Shown piece by piece: positions 35,879-49,685 of a DNA stretch of 64,000 bases. A program made the translations under genes and the position numbers. Where the stretch lies: the NCBI RefSeq assembly GCF_018687715.1, contig NC_056759.1, positions 30,616,885 through 30,680,884 of the forward strand, read 5' to 3'. The stretch is from Carya illinoinensis. Lineage: Eukaryota; Streptophyta; Magnoliopsida; Fagales; Juglandaceae. How positions within the stretch are numbered: the stretch's first letter is position 1; each line of letters starts with the position of its first letter. The notes below the pieces were generated by a model that saw only the letters and a program-made list of their open reading frames with translations, had not been told where the DNA came from and did not search any database.

Positions 35879-37772
35879 TTTAGCTACATCATATAATAGT
35901 CTTTGTTAATATCAGCTTTTCATCCATATCTAAAATGAAAGGCCAGATTGTATATTTCCATAAATTCCCTGAATCCCATATCTGGTATTAATACAACCAT
36001 CTGCCAGGACTAAAGTTATGCTATATATATAACAGATATGGACACTACAGATGAGCATATACATAAAACTAGAAGAAGCTATACACACTACATATGTTTG
36101 TTATAAACACTTACACTGTGAAAAACAGAAAATCCCAGTGACCTTTTCTCTTAAAATATCATCACACACATGTATTTTATGCCATTGCAATCTATTCTCA
36201 GCAACTTGCCTTCAAATGCCTCGTATTTCAAAAGCACCCCTATTCTTGAGATATTGATGGTGATAGGGACCAGACTTAGAAGGGGTGTCACACCATCGAA
36301 TATTTGCACATTTCTAGATAATACAAACTTAGTCTTTTACAAATACATATTAGAACCTACTGGAACAAGTTATAATACTCATAAATCTATATCCTTTGAC
36401 CCACCCAGCATATTTGGCAATTCCTGATACATATGTAAAGTTACTTGTAGCTGAGGGAAATAACAAATGCCAGTGTAAAAACTATTCTATTATCGCACCA
36501 TTGACAACAGATTTCTCAGGTTATTGAACCCCATCATATTCAGGCACAAATACAACCTCTGTTCTTTATTTTTTTTTTTAACTTTCAAAGCTTAAGAAGT
36601 AGAGGTAGTCAGTTTATAGAAACAACTGAATGAACAGTTTGCATGTAAAGAGTAAAAGGTAAGGAGGACTCACACAGGGCAATTCGCAGTGGGAAGGCTT
36701 TGAACAACTGAATAGCTGGGGTCGGTTACTGCTGCTATGTAGCTTGTTGAGTTTCCCAGAGGACAGAAACTCGCATAGCCAAACTTCTCAATATGCCTCA
36801 GCTTCCCATTTGGTAATGGGCATTAGAGGGTAGCTTATATATCTCAATGAAACCCAGGAACGTAACCATGATTTACATAAAGCAACTTAACTCAGGATGT
36901 TAACCAGAAGTATACCAAACTCAACCACTTTCTGACTTCACTCCTTGGAAAAGGTGCCCAAAATTTTAGATTTCCCACGTATTGCAGGGTGCTTACCGCG
37001 CAATCACTTGCCTACAATCCATGGCTCTTATACTTTTTTTTTATTTATTCCCATCGTGTATAGAGATTGCTGCTCGTGATAAAGTCACGTATGCTTTCAA
37101 CATTTGGGGCTCATATCTTAGTCATTAGCCGTGTGCAATGCCTATGGGTTTGATTTCCCCAATTTATTATTACTTTAGTCTAATAACCACATGAATCTCC
37201 ACTAACCAATTCATACCAAATAATTAATTGTGCTTTTAGCTAGTCAGTTCTTTTAGAATTTCCAATTTAAATTGAGACGATATATATAGTCCCCTACAAA
37301 AGATAGTGCTACTGTGCATTGTTTACATTGCCTCAAATGTTCCTTCCAAATCGTACCGTGACATCTAGAATGAATGAATTTCCTGTAAATTCATTCCTCT
37401 TGCTCTCTCAATCACCAACAGTTCACTGAAGTTGCCAACTAAACTTCGCTTGTAGTAGCCAAACTTCAGTAGCCAATAAATTATCTCCTAATATAGAACC
37501 AGTAAAATATTTAACACTATAACAACAAGTACAATGTATAACCAGTAAATATATCACAAATACACTGTGATATATGCAAATCCCAGCCTTATAAGGTAAG
37601 TATGGAAGAGCTCCACCGCCACACAATTGAAGCTATATATAATAGCTTCTACTAACAGGAAATAAAAATACATATGAGAGTAAATTAGGCCTTGCATGGC
37701 TGCAAATCACTCCTCCATGACAGGTAGCCATGCTGCATTTTATATTCATACAAATTTACATCAATCCAAGTC

Positions 37773-37803
<31 letters not shown>

Positions 37804-38366
37804 GCATCATTCATACTATGCATTGTGGACGTTTACTAACTAAAAACAGCAATCCATAGAAATACTCCTATATATATTTTGTTCCATACAACAATTCATA
37901 AAATTTAACATTTCTCAGGTTATTGAAGTACTCCAACAGCAATCCATTGGTATTGAATATTCATAGCTTCTTAGATAGCAAATGATAAAGTGAAGTCGTC
38001 TTACCATGTCTGAAACTTCAGTTGTCATTAAATACAACAGCAACAACAGAGCATATCCCTATTTTGGTCAATAATCAGGATGGGTTTTTGGTCTTAATTA
38101 AAACCTATTTATACATGCTTAAAACATGGATCAAAACCTGAGAGCATGCAGTAATGCTGTTATGTACTGAAGAGTTTAGCTATGTTAGAACCTACTTGTT
38201 CATATAATCATAAATACTTGTTCTACCCCTACATTTCGCTCATAACCAGTAATTACCTACTGATCAGTACAAATTACTATAATAAATCGAGTTCAAAAGT
38301 AACTCTACATCACCACATTAGTAAATATATAGGGAAATTCACAAGTACATGCAATTATGCCAAACA
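35879..38366. other. CACTA-2 spacer between its two genes
   Basis: Promoter and 5' leader of the Transposase_24 gene on the left side and 3' end of the transposase gene on the right. A (TA)n run lies at about 37775-37799. No further gene is recognised. Confidence 0.4.
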
Positions 38367-41300
38367 TTATTCAAAATCTGTTTCAGAATTCGATTGGGAG
38401 TCGTCCTCATTCTCAGACTCATAATGGTCAGTATTGGGATGATCGCCATAGTCGTCACCATCCACATCATCTTCAATAAAAGTTTGGTCGGCATTGTCGG
38501 GAGTAGAACGAGGTAGCGTAGTTGCCTCATTAACAATAATTACTTCTTCATCCTCCCGATGCAATGTGTTTCCCAAGCCAGTATCACTTTCATTGATCGG
38601 AAAATCTTCAGTACTAGCTTCTTCCTCTTGAAATGCATCACCTTCAGAGGAGTCCTCACCATCATCCAATGCAGTTTGGACGGGTGGAATGTCATAGACA
38701 TTCCTATTGGTTATCTTTTGTACCACTTGCCAATTCCCCACCATACTATCATCTTTTAAATAAAATACTTGTGAGCACTGAGATGCAAGGGCGAAAGGCT
38801 CATCCTGATACCACTTTCTTGATGTATTCACACTTGTAAGGTGGTCCCCTACACGTATGCCGCGTCTATGATCACCAACGTCCCACCAGTCACATTTAAA
38901 CAAGTACACAAGATGCCACCCCATGTAGCGTAATTCAAGGATCTCTTTCAACACACCATAGAAATCAACCGGCATCGACTTATGTACCCCAGCAACAACC
39001 ACCCCACTATTTTGGCTGCGTCGATGTTGTTCACGGTCTTTTGTGTGAAACCGAATTCCATTCATGATGCATCCACTATATGATCCCACCCAAGGATCTG
39101 GTCCGCAAGCAAGAGCATAAAGTTCATCTGTAACTTCATCTGGATTCAAGATACGCAATTCTCGAATCTATTAACAACCATAGAGGCAATAGGTTAATAA
39201 AATACCACTCTGCAATAACTTACATCTATATTTATTGAGCGGAAATGTATCTATGTTCAAGCAACATATATTCATAACTTACATGGTTCTTGAACCATTT
39301 CCCAAATTCGGTCTGGTGCCTACGATCAACATTGCTGGGGTCCTCTTCTTTAATCTTGTTATAGTGCTGACTACGAACATTGAAAATTTGGATAGAGTTA
39401 GTTTACAATGTGTTTCAAAAGATAAATACAACAGATTATCTGGTTGAAAGTTCTCGTGCCATACTTACTCTAGGTAATGCTGTATCTCAGGACAATTGTT
39501 AAGTACATACCACTCAGCTTTTGCTAATAGCTGATCATCCAATCTATCAGTGGAGGACGAACCCATTGGTCTCACCTTTTGAAAAAATACACTCATACTA
39601 CCCGGTGTATGGTCTGGACCGACATCCACATTTCGCTCTTCCCTAGTAAAAGTCGTCTCAATGTCATGGAGATACATCGAACAAAATGTAAGGCACTCAA
39701 CATGAATATAGGCCTCGGCAATTGAGCCTTCAGGTCTTGCCATATTTTTTACATAACGCTTGAACTTCCCTAGATACCGTTCAAAAGGATACATCCACCT
39801 ATACTGGACAGGTCCCGCAAGCAATGCCTCTTGTGGCAAGTGAATAGCAAGATGCACCATTATATCGAAGAATGCAGGTGGGAATATCATTTCCAACTTG
39901 CAAAGAATAAGAGAGATATCAGTTTGTAGGCGGTGCAGAACATCAATGTTTAATGCTCGTGCACACAATTTCTTGAAGAATGAACTTAACTCAGTCAAAG
40001 CTTGCCGTACATCACTGGTTAAGTAGCCACTAATCACCACTGGCAGTAATCGTTGCATTAAATATGAGAATCATGACTTTTCATGCCTAAGATCTTTGAT
40101 TCACGTACATTAACACATCGGGCGATGTTCGCGGCAAAACCATCAGGGAACTTAACACTTGCTAACCACTCGCAGAAAGATCTCTTCTCTTTTTTATTTA
40201 GCATGTAACACGCCAGTCTCATTGAACAACTATCGCCCTCTTGCTGTAAGTGTAATTCTTTCCGTATGCCTAGGTTGGCCAAATCCCGACGGGCATTGGC
40301 TGTGTCCTTGCTTTTTCCCTCGATATCCATCAAAGTTCCTAATACGCTATCGCATATGTTCTTCTCAATATGCATGACATCTAGGTTATGTCTCAATTCC
40401 AAGGATTTCCAATAAGGCAACTCAAAGAATACACTTTTTTTGGTCCAATTCAACTCATTGGCTGTGCGTTTCCTCTTTTTTGATAACTTACCAAACTGTA
40501 CATCTTGCAATTCTCTCAATTGTTCCAAGATAGCCTCTCCCGACAAATGTATAGGTGCTGGGCGATGGTTAGTACTACCATTAAATTCAGCTTTTTTAGA
40601 TCTCCACCTGTGCCCTGGCAACAACCACCGCCGATGACCCATGTAGCAGTGCTTTCGCCCATGGACCAGCCACAATGAATCCGTACTACCATTACACGTA
40701 GGACATGCCAATTTCCCCTTTGTGCTCCACCCAGAAAGATTAGCATACGCTGGGAAGTCATTAATGGTCCAAAGTAATGCTGCATGTAATCGAAACGATT
40801 GATCTGCAAATGCATCGTATGTATTGACACCCACTTCCCATAGAAACTTCAGTTCTTCAATTAAAGGGCGTAGATACACGTCGATATCGTTGCCTGGTGC
40901 TTTTGGGCCAGGAATTAGCAACGAAAGCATGAGGTATGGATCTTTCATGCATAACCAAGGGGGCAAGTTATATGCTACAAGAATCACTGGCCATATACTG
41001 TAGGGTTTAGCTATATTGTTAAATGGATTAAACCCATCACTCGCTAACCCAATTCTCACATTACGAGGATCTGAAGCAAACTGAGGGTACTGCACGTCAA
41101 AATCTTTCCATACCTTCGAATCTGCAGGGTGCCTCATCACATTATAATCGTTGACGCGTTCAGTAGAATGCCATCTCATTGCCCCGGCAGTCTTATTAGA
41201 AACAAATAGTCTTTGCAGCCTTGGGACCAACGGGAAATGTCTGAGCACTTTGTGTGGAATTTTCTTTTGCTTAGTACTACTTAACACCCATCTCGGAGTG

Positions 41301-42019
41301 TTGCATTTTGGGCACTTCTCTTTATCAGAATGTTCCTTCCAAAATAAGACACAATCATTCAAACAAGCATCTATCTTTGTGTAATTAAACCCCAGGCCAC
41401 GTTCCAATCGGCATGCATCATTGTATGAGTCAGGGAGAAGAGCGTCAGGAAATGCAGATTTCAGGAGCTTGATGACCATGTTAAAGGATTTAACACTCCA
41501 ACCACCAACAGTCTTTATATGAAGCAACTTTACGATAAAAGAAAGCTTTGAAAACGATGAGCATGATGGATAAAGTGGACTCCGTGCATCTTCTAACAAT
41601 TCTGAAAACGTTGCTGAAGAACCACCAGGTGTGACACCATCAATACCAGGTATATGCGAACCTCCGGACTGATCCATAGAAGCTCCAGCCTGAATGTCAT
41701 CCAGCAGCTCATCCATATCATCAATATAGGCATCATTGCCGCTGGCATCATCACCTTCTTCTGAAGAATTAACATCCAACACTTCCTCTTCACCGTGAAA
41801 AATCCAATCCTTATAAGAAGGATCAATCCCTATAATAAATAAATGCTCCTCGACTGTGGTTATTGGCTGGAAGAGCATGTTACGACATCTACGGCACGGA
41901 CACCTAATGTCAATGCCCCCTTGTGCATGCTCCTTAGCCATATTCATGAAATGGCTAACCCCCATTGCATACTCATTAGACATAAATCTATCTTCAATAC
42001 TCATCCACGCCTTGTCCAT
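38367..42019 (-). pseudogene. CACTA-2 transposase (Transposase_21, TNPD-like), one frameshift
   Basis: This is the catalytic CACTA transposase. From 42019 the first exon encodes a Transpos_assoc domain (residues 1 to about 80: MDKAWMSIEDRF through IRCPCRRCRN), an acidic linker, then Transposase_21 (about 155-510: LERGLGFNYTKIDACLND, CPKCNTPRWV, WPVILVAYNLPPWLCMKDPY, CPTCNG, LEL-RHNLDVMHIEKNICDS). At 40058-40061 the frame stops at TAA; the ATG of the next frame overlaps it (TAATG), and one missing T in a short T run explains the break. The second part (40058-39469) is DUF4218 (LPVVISGYLTSDVRQAL, YPFERYLGKFKRYVKN). Then come an 88-bp exon (39370-39283) and a last exon (39167-38367) with DUF4216 (GVVVAGVH, YLFKCDWWDVG) and an acidic tail. 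Both introns have GTAAGT donors and join in frame. The single-base loss could be real decay or an assembly error; otherwise the gene is complete. Confidence 0.88.
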
Positions 42020-42168
42020 CTAAACATGAGGTCAGAAAAGATAGTGTGAAAGCTAAGCAGTGTATATTGGTAATAGAAATCCAGTAATCAGGAAAATGAT
42101 AATTAAACCAATAGGATGCATTTATAGAGAAGCTGTGTGACATATACACAGCTGTGCAGGGTACACAC

Positions 42169-42230
<62 letters not shown>

Positions 42231-44780
42231 GGTAGGACCTCAATGGTAACATGCATTTGAGGTCTTACGAGTCCTTCAGTACATTACTGAAGAAGCATAA
42301 GGAATTGGGAACATGTTGTCACATTGAAAATAGTTTGAAAAACGAACAGGGGATTGGGTGACAAATACCATATGTTAACCTATTCCAGTTAACACATTAC
42401 TAGTGTATTCCTCCCATTGAGAAGCTCTAATTCTCAGCCTGTTAGGAAATGTTATTCTGTTGGAGTAGAGCTGAAGATATATCTTGAGGATAATTCTCAT
42501 AACCTACTGAATAGTCTGTGCATAACTAAGGAAAAAATGTTATACTTATCTATAATAACAGAAAAGGGACTAGGTTCTAAGTGGCCAAACCGATAATATT
42601 CTAGCTACGAAATGTCCAAACCTACTAAGCATAAGTCCCTACCTCCCGAAAATTAAGGACCATAATATAATATATATCAGGGAGTCTCATGTGGTACTCC
42701 GGTGAACCAAGGAAAGTGGTCAATTTTCTGACAGTGTTGAATATGCTTGAGTAGGTGAAGATTGAGTAGGTCACGTAGTTGATGCCCAATAAACTTGTGA
42801 AGCTATGATTCATAAACTGTAGTCATCAAGGAACCCTTTAATACAAATCCTTATTCTCACGTGATTTGGTTAATGGGTACAAACCAAAGTAGACTTAAAA
42901 TAGCAATAAAAGTAAGTAGGGGAAAGCCAACATTTAACAAATTCATTCAACTAAACTGCCTACATGCAAGAAAACAATAGATACACAGGGCAAAATTGTT
43001 AAAACTCTAAAAATTCCAGGCAAATCCCAACCCAACATAATATCTGGATGTATTAAATCCCCACAGTCCATCAAGGTTCATCTACTTTAGTCTAATATTT
43101 CTATTAATGTATTAATATCTTAAACTGTAAGTGCATAATCATATAGTTATACAATAATAGGTTATTGTAGTATCTGATCCAGAGTGGGCTAAATGAAATA
43201 TTTTGTCAAATCTATAGGGCTTAAGTCCAACCTGCCACACTTAGGGAAATTCAGCAACCCAAAGATGTTTAAAGTTCCCATTTGACCAAAACCTCTAAAA
43301 CACAATAGTTCGCATAACAAATAAACCAGCAGTATGTAATTGACAAAACACATGCACCTAGCTTTTTGAAGAGTAACTTCATATTCAAACACTTAGTATA
43401 GATAAGTATATATATATGAAGTAGGGGTATCTACAGTTGTCCTCAAATTTAGTAGAGTTCCAAAACATAATAGAAAATAATTTCAATTGAGCATGAAACC
43501 GAACCATGTCTACCAACAAGTTCAGCAAATCCAAAGCAGAAGCAATAAATTTTTAATCCAAAAGCGATGCATCAAGAGATTTTCGTGTACTATCTCTAAA
43601 GGAATTAAAACAGAATTTAGATATGGAATTAAGGTTTCACCTTCTGATTCTTTAGGACTGACCTTGGAGCTTTTTAACCAACAGAGGTGTTGTGGCCTGC
43701 TCGTTGGAATGATGACATGAGATAAATGTATTCTATATACACATATCAGTCCAGGTTAAATCTCTAAAAAAACACGCAACTAAATATTTAAAACAGTTAT
43801 ATATGAGAAACTCAATTCCTCATTGTTGGAATCATAGCACGAATGAGGAATACTTGCAAGCAGATTAATAGATCAGAGGTACTCATGACAAATGCGTTGA
43901 AGGGTACTAATCACATACCAACCTATAACTATCGGGTACCAAAGGCAAAACAAAGTCAATTAAATACAGCCTAGCAAGATGTGGGTGTAGTTGTACACAT
44001 GAATGAAAGCATATCTCAAACCACAAATGAAAACATTGCACTCAAAGGTTATAATGATGATGTGAATGGAGCATGAAAAAACTCAAATTTTCTCATAATT
44101 TATATATCCCCAATTACAAAGTGATCGGAAATCTCAGAAATTTTTTCCAATGATGGTTCAGACTCTGTTTTTCATTTGGGGACAGTAAATGAAAATTTGG
44201 CATCAACAATGGATTCCGGGAAAACTGATCTTACAGAAAAGTAGCAATGTTCACCAGGCAAATCTAGGCAAATTTAACACGAAATTGGAAGAGGAACAGG
44301 GGAGACGAACTCACATAACAAGAAATTGTTACCTAGATTTGCCCCAGAAGCCGAGTCATGGACAGTCTATTGAATGATTTTCGGGCATAGGTTTTGCTTA
44401 ATGCCCTCCACTACGTCCTCACTAGTGAGACTCAGCAACTGGATGAGAGGCCGGGAACATCTGGTTTGGCCTCAGGTGGTTCGATTTTTTCCATCGAATA
44501 AGGGGGCTTGAGTGGGGCAACTGGATCCAGATGTCGATAGAAATCGATCCGGGAGGAGTTCTCGGATGGAAGGATTTATGGACAAAATAGATGGTTGCCG
44601 TGAGTAGCCGGCGGTGAAGTTGGTGGTGGCCGGACGATAGGCTAGGGCATATTCAAGTTTGCTGGACTTTGGCCTTCGCGGGAGTGAAAAGCTTTCCGCG
44701 GGAGATAAAAGGCAGAGGAGAGAGAGTAGACAAAAAGGCATGAACTGATTCTGTGGCAGAGGTTTTTCGCCGCGGAAAAC
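42020..44780. promoter_or_regulatory. CACTA-2 region 5' of the transposase gene
   Basis: This should contain the element promoter and a long leader. It has a (GA)n tract at 42174-42227. The GC-richer segment at about 44480-44770, just inside the right subterminal repeats, is the likely transcription start region. No other gene is recognised. Confidence 0.45.
42174..42227. repeat. (GA)n microsatellite, about 27 units
   Basis: An uninterrupted GA tract about 155 bp upstream of the transposase start codon. GAGA tracts near promoters can bind BBR/BPC factors in plants; here that is only a possibility. Confidence 0.95.
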
Positions 44781-44978
44781 CCAATTCTCGCCGCAATAAC
44801 ACATTACTAATATTATTTATTGAGACAGTTTAAAAAATGCCAGAATTATTTGCATATTCTGATACATTGTTGACATGCCAGAAATGGGATGTCAGTAGAG
44901 GTAAAACACTACTATTTCCGGCATAATATTTGTCATTGGAAAAAAATTTGGCTGGAAAAGCCACATTCTGTTGTAGTG

Positions 44979-47881
44979 TAATTAGGATGTCAACTTCGAG
45001 AATAGGCCAGAGAATCAAAAACTGAATAAAGGGACTATATATATATATATATATATATTGCTTTGGAGTGTCTTCAGTTCTCCTCTTGTAAATATATTTT
45101 CTCAAAGATAACTTGTAATTAATTAGATAGCTAGCTAGGGTCCTTTTAGAAATAGGTCAAATGAAGATCAGATCATACTGATCAAAAGAAGAATCACACG
45201 CAAGCAATTACATCTACATGCCCATGAGTACTACTAGAACCCCAATCATGTTTTGTAGGTCAAGGGATTAAAAACTTGGCCAACTACTATGTGACCACTA
45301 CTATGTGACCAGAGTACAATTCCCTTTTACCGGTCAAAGGCGACCTCAGGGAAAGGTTAATCAATCTCCACCTTAATTTCTTGATCATATTTTTATAATC
45401 ATGAGATCACCAGTATTTATAAGTTTCTAAGTATACAAAACAATACCTAACATCGAAGATATTGTAGTTTAGGACTCCACTTGTCTCCCCAGTCCCCTCA
45501 TGATGAACTATTACCTCATTACAATTTACGTACCTTCCTAATTAAATTTTTACCAAATCGATCGGTCCGGCCACAAAGCTAGCCCTAAATATTGTAACTC
45601 ACTTCTATATAACTTTGATCATGTGCTACAACTTACTCTCACAAAGTAAGTGACAATTGGATGATAGTTAGTCTGCAGGAAATGATAGTTAGTGTGCATG
45701 AATTACCCCTTTAATTTAAGGGATCGAAAAATTATGGAATCAATTAATTTATTGACTTTTTTTCATCGTTTGGTAAGCAAAACTATCACTAATTAGAGCT
45801 GTCGATTCGATATTTGATGATGCATGCAATAAGATATACACACACACACATGACACGTGTTGGGGTGTGATTAATTTTCTATGTTCAATAAATTCTCTTG
45901 TATATTTTGCACATCATATATATATTGTCGTGGTTTATTGATAATTAGATCATAATCCCGATTTTTATTTTGGGTTGAGATTTTTAGAGGAGTAATACTG
46001 GGGAATGCATGGTAACAATTAAGAACATATATAAAATTACATGCATGCATGTGCATATTGAGAAACTAACAAAGAAATAACAAGCCATGATTGTAACCCC
46101 CCTCCCTCTCCATATAATAAAAGAGACCGAATTCTCAGGCATAGATATGGAAAATAAAAATAAAAACAAAAACGAACCATGACCGTAGGCAAAATATGAC
46201 ACTATTGCTTGAGTAGTACTGGTAGGTCAACTTAGATGCATGGTTTCAGATTTTCCTTCCTATTTTCTGATCTCTTATTGATCTATTAGTAAGATTAGTG
46301 TCGTATATAATATACCGAGAAACTACTAGCTAGCCGCATCTGCATGCAGCATTATAGTCAAAATTATAATTGGAGTTCCATAAAATTACTTAATTATATG
46401 ACATTCTTTTGCATAATAAACATTCCAATTAATGAGACATGGTACTATATACGCATTGAACGTACATCTCGCAATCCACCCACCATTATATATAGGGTTT
46501 TCACAATCTAAGATACGATGTTATAATTTTCCAATTAAATCTTTGCATTGAGACTTGACACCATATATATGGCATTACAAAGGTCCTAACTTTGATACCA
46601 TGCATTTTTCAATTTTCATATCTTATTAAGAAAGCTCTAATCAATTGACACCATATATTATTAATGGATCAGGTTCATAGGATAATTGGTTAATTCTACC
46701 ACAACTCATACATGGTAGGGCTTTCACAGATCACCACTACTTCACTTCTGTACTAACGACGATGCCTTCACCATTTTGTTATTTCAACATTGGCTTCTCG
46801 AGTCAAGTCAATATTCTTTAGAGTAGGAGCTACCACGTGAGTCTTTCTTCTACTTTAGAATTAGATATATGTTGCAAAGCTATATTTGATCTATTAGTGC
46901 AAGGTAAACCCCATTGTTTTAGAAAACATAATCAAGACCTAGTCCACTACTGAATGGTTTCAATATTGACAAAGAACAAGTATAAAATTTAAAGAACTAT
47001 TACATATATATTATAGAAAAAGTAAAATCCCATGATCTACAGGTTCTGTTAATGTTGGGAACTTTCTCTCTAATCAAGTCCATGATTAATCTTTGTATTC
47101 CTTTCATTGACATGACAATTTTGAATATGCAGCATGCTTTTATTCCAGTATGCAAAATTCCTTATCATCTATCTTTGAGCCTTGCTTTTGGACTCCTATT
47201 AATGTAGAAGAATACATATGAAGATGGCTGGTTTCATGATCTCATGTTTACACATAAATCAATCTAGTGATGAAAGATCAATTATTTCATCATAGAAAAT
47301 GATATAGCTCTTCCTTTGTCAAAATATTATGGCTTTCTTTGATCAGTCAACACAATATAACTTTCATGTGAAAAATATGTAAAATCATGTTTGAAAACCA
47401 TAATTCCGTGTGTGACAGACAATAATTAGTATGCATAAGTCAGATTAGGTTCCACCATTAACTATTTAACCTAATTTTCAATTGAGAATACAAGTGCTTA
47501 GCGAGTAGATTATAATCCACCGATCTCCTTGAATCTACACTGTCACAAGGATAATGGGTGGATTTCTTTTCCATTACATCAAGAATGCATGGATTTTTCT
47601 AAAAAACAAAAGGGAAAGTTGGCAGATGCTAGGCTGGTATATATATATCAGGTACAATAGGGGACGATGCTGATCTCCAGATACTTACATAGCTACTAAC
47701 TTTAGAAAAACATCTCATAGTTTCCTATTAGAATCCAAGTTAGGGTTTCCTTAAAGAAAACTCTTTGATCTCTTGTTTTCTTCTCTCATCCTCTCAAGTG
47801 CACCACTATTGGAGATGCCCATGAGCCACCGTAGCATTGCCCACTTTGCTGCAAGTCATCATGACCTCCACTCACTATAGG

Positions 47882-47885
<4 letters not shown>
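44979..47885. other. No recognised gene (presumed MADS intron 1 or intergenic)
   Basis: AT-rich DNA following the CACTA-2 right border. I looked for MADS exon 2 and K-domain exons in both strands and did not recognise any. Only short simple repeats, for example (TA)n at about 45036-45058, stand out. Confidence 0.5.

Positions 47886-47950
<65 letters not shown>
47886..47950. repeat. (CT)n microsatellite, about 32 units
   Basis: An uninterrupted CT run. Overlapping open frames on both strands here are repeat artefacts. Confidence 0.97.
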
Positions 47951-47953
<3 letters not shown>

Positions 47954-48518
47954 ATGAGTGGTGACCAAAATATACACACACATTGGGGCAAATACCTATT
48001 GGTGTTTATTTCCTTAAGTAGGCAAGAAACTCCTGAAATCACCCATGTCTTGTGTTGGATATGAGTTTAGTTTAGTGTTAAAATCTGCCCTTAGGAAATG
48101 GCTCTCATCAATCGCAACAAATTACACGGACCAAACTATCAACTGTGAATTGGCCAACCATTTTGGGTTCTAGTATGATGCATCACTACATCACACACAA
48201 TTGAACAAGCTATTTATGAATTTTCAATCAAAACTCTTCATTGAAACATCATATCTCATGTACTTAAGCACAATCAATCGCTTCTATGATCCAATCAATC
48301 TTGATCTAGGGTTTTCAGAATTTTTTATATTTCTTACTTTGAATTCCCATCCTTCCCATGACCATGAATAATCTAGTCGTACTAAATTTGACTTAAGGTC
48401 GCTTCCAACATGTCTTCCTCATATTCATTTACCACTTCTTCACCATACTTGTGACCCAAAATTCTCAATGTTTTGCCACAAGTTTTCTTAGTAAACCATA
48501 CAAGATTGCACATGTTGT
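47951..48518. other. No recognised gene
   Basis: Ordinary AT-rich sequence between two microsatellites. Nothing identifiable. Confidence 0.4.
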
Positions 48519-48519
48519 T

Positions 48520-48563
<44 letters not shown>
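48519..48563. repeat. (TG)n microsatellite
   Basis: About 22 TG units directly before the T-rich 3' end of a minus-strand LINE remnant. Confidence 0.95.
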
Positions 48564-48564
<1 letters not shown>

Positions 48565-48565
<1 letters not shown>

Positions 48566-49685
48566 TTTTTTCTTCTTTTTTTAGGTAATCAAGATATTGT
48601 ATTCATAGAAATAGGCAAAGTCCAGGTGCATAAATAGTATACATGAAAAATACCTAGCTAGAGGTTACAATCGAAAGTTGAAGGTCATGGACACTAAGTC
48701 CATTACAAACTATGGCCCCCACCCATAAGAACAATGACTTAAGGAAGAAAAGTTTTAGTTCATCCATTGTTCTTTCTTGATCCTCGAAGTTTTTAGCATT
48801 TCTCTTCCTCCAAATACACCAACACACTCAAATAGGAACCATTCACCAAATGGCCGCTACCTATGAGTTACCATAAAGGCCTTTCCAACTTGCAAGGAAA
48901 TCCAACAATCTAATAGGCATAACCTATGAAAATCCGATTCTCGTGAAAAAACTCATCCCACATGATCCTAGTCACATCACAATGTAATAATAGATAGTCT
49001 ACTTATTCTCCATGCATATTACACATATAACACCAATCCAACACAACTACCCATCGTTTCCTCAGATTATCTATGGTAAGGATCTTGTCCAAGGATGATG
49101 TCCAAACAAAAAATGCCACTTTTGAATGAGCTTTCATCTGCCATATGTTCTTCCATGGGAACTTGGTCGTTCCATGGCTCGTCAGCACTTGATAAAATGA
49201 TTTAACAATGAATTTACCTTTCTTGAAATGACTCCAGTGGATCTTATCTTCGATACTCCCTAGCATACTAATGGAATACAATGCTGCAAAGAACTCCGAA
49301 ATAGTCACCAACTCCTAATATTGGGTTGCCCTAATGAAACCAATATTCTATTGAGGGGAGCCATTTGAAAAGGCCAAAAGATCGGCAATTGCAGCATCAA
49401 TTTCTCTTACGATCTTAAAGATAGCAACGAAGGTGTCACGGAGGCAATGGTTACCACACCATTTGTCATAGCAAAATCTGACACGAGAACTATCACCCAC
49501 CACGATATGTTCATGTCCTCAAAATGTCTCCCAATGTCTCCTTATATATTTCTACAACCCCACTCCATGAGTACCTTGTACTTCATTTGAGCACCATCCT
49601 CTCCAAACCTCTCCAAATTGTGAATTTATAACGGACTTCCATAGGGCCTCCCTTTCATGTTGGTATCTCTACAACCATTTACCCA
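48565..49685 (-). mobile_element. 5'-truncated, decayed L1-type LINE
   Basis: A T-rich stretch at 48565-48583 is the complement of the poly(A) tail. Reading minus from about 49680, broken frames give ALWKSVINSQFG, then the linker after reverse transcriptase (RVRFCYDKWCGN). The open frame 49311-49003 contains the zf-RVT lead-in: HWSHFKKGKFIVKSFYQ, WKNIWQMKAHSKVAFFVW, LDWCYMCNMHGE. This continues as VDYLLLHCDV downstream. The polymerase core is missing. Frame breaks show it is dead. It is a different subfamily from the LINE remnant at 6110-7230. Confidence 0.75.

Larger units (their letters stand above)
31764..44978 (-). mobile_element. CACTA-2, a 13.2 kb near-complete CACTA (En/Spm) transposon
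   Basis: Perfect 13-bp terminal inverted repeats CACTACAACAGAA (31764-31776 and the complement at 44966-44978) are bounded by the 3-bp target duplication TAA (31761-31763 and 44979-44981). Subterminal repeats of the TATTTCTGGCAT/GCCGGAAATA type lie at about 31790-32310 and 44780-44960. It carries two minus-strand genes in the usual order: transposase (38367-42019) upstream and Transposase_24 accessory gene (34125-35878) downstream. Its subterminal words differ completely from those of CACTA-1, so the two belong to different families. Perfect ends suggest recent activity. Confidence 0.95.

Noticed and set aside
47786..48064. Open frames with long Ser-Leu or Arg-Glu repeats
   Set aside because: They are translations of the (CT)n/(GA)n microsatellite.
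44979..48518. MADS exons 2 onward
   Set aside because: Scanned by eye for I- and K-domain coding sequence on both strands and found none; a sensitive search could still overturn this.
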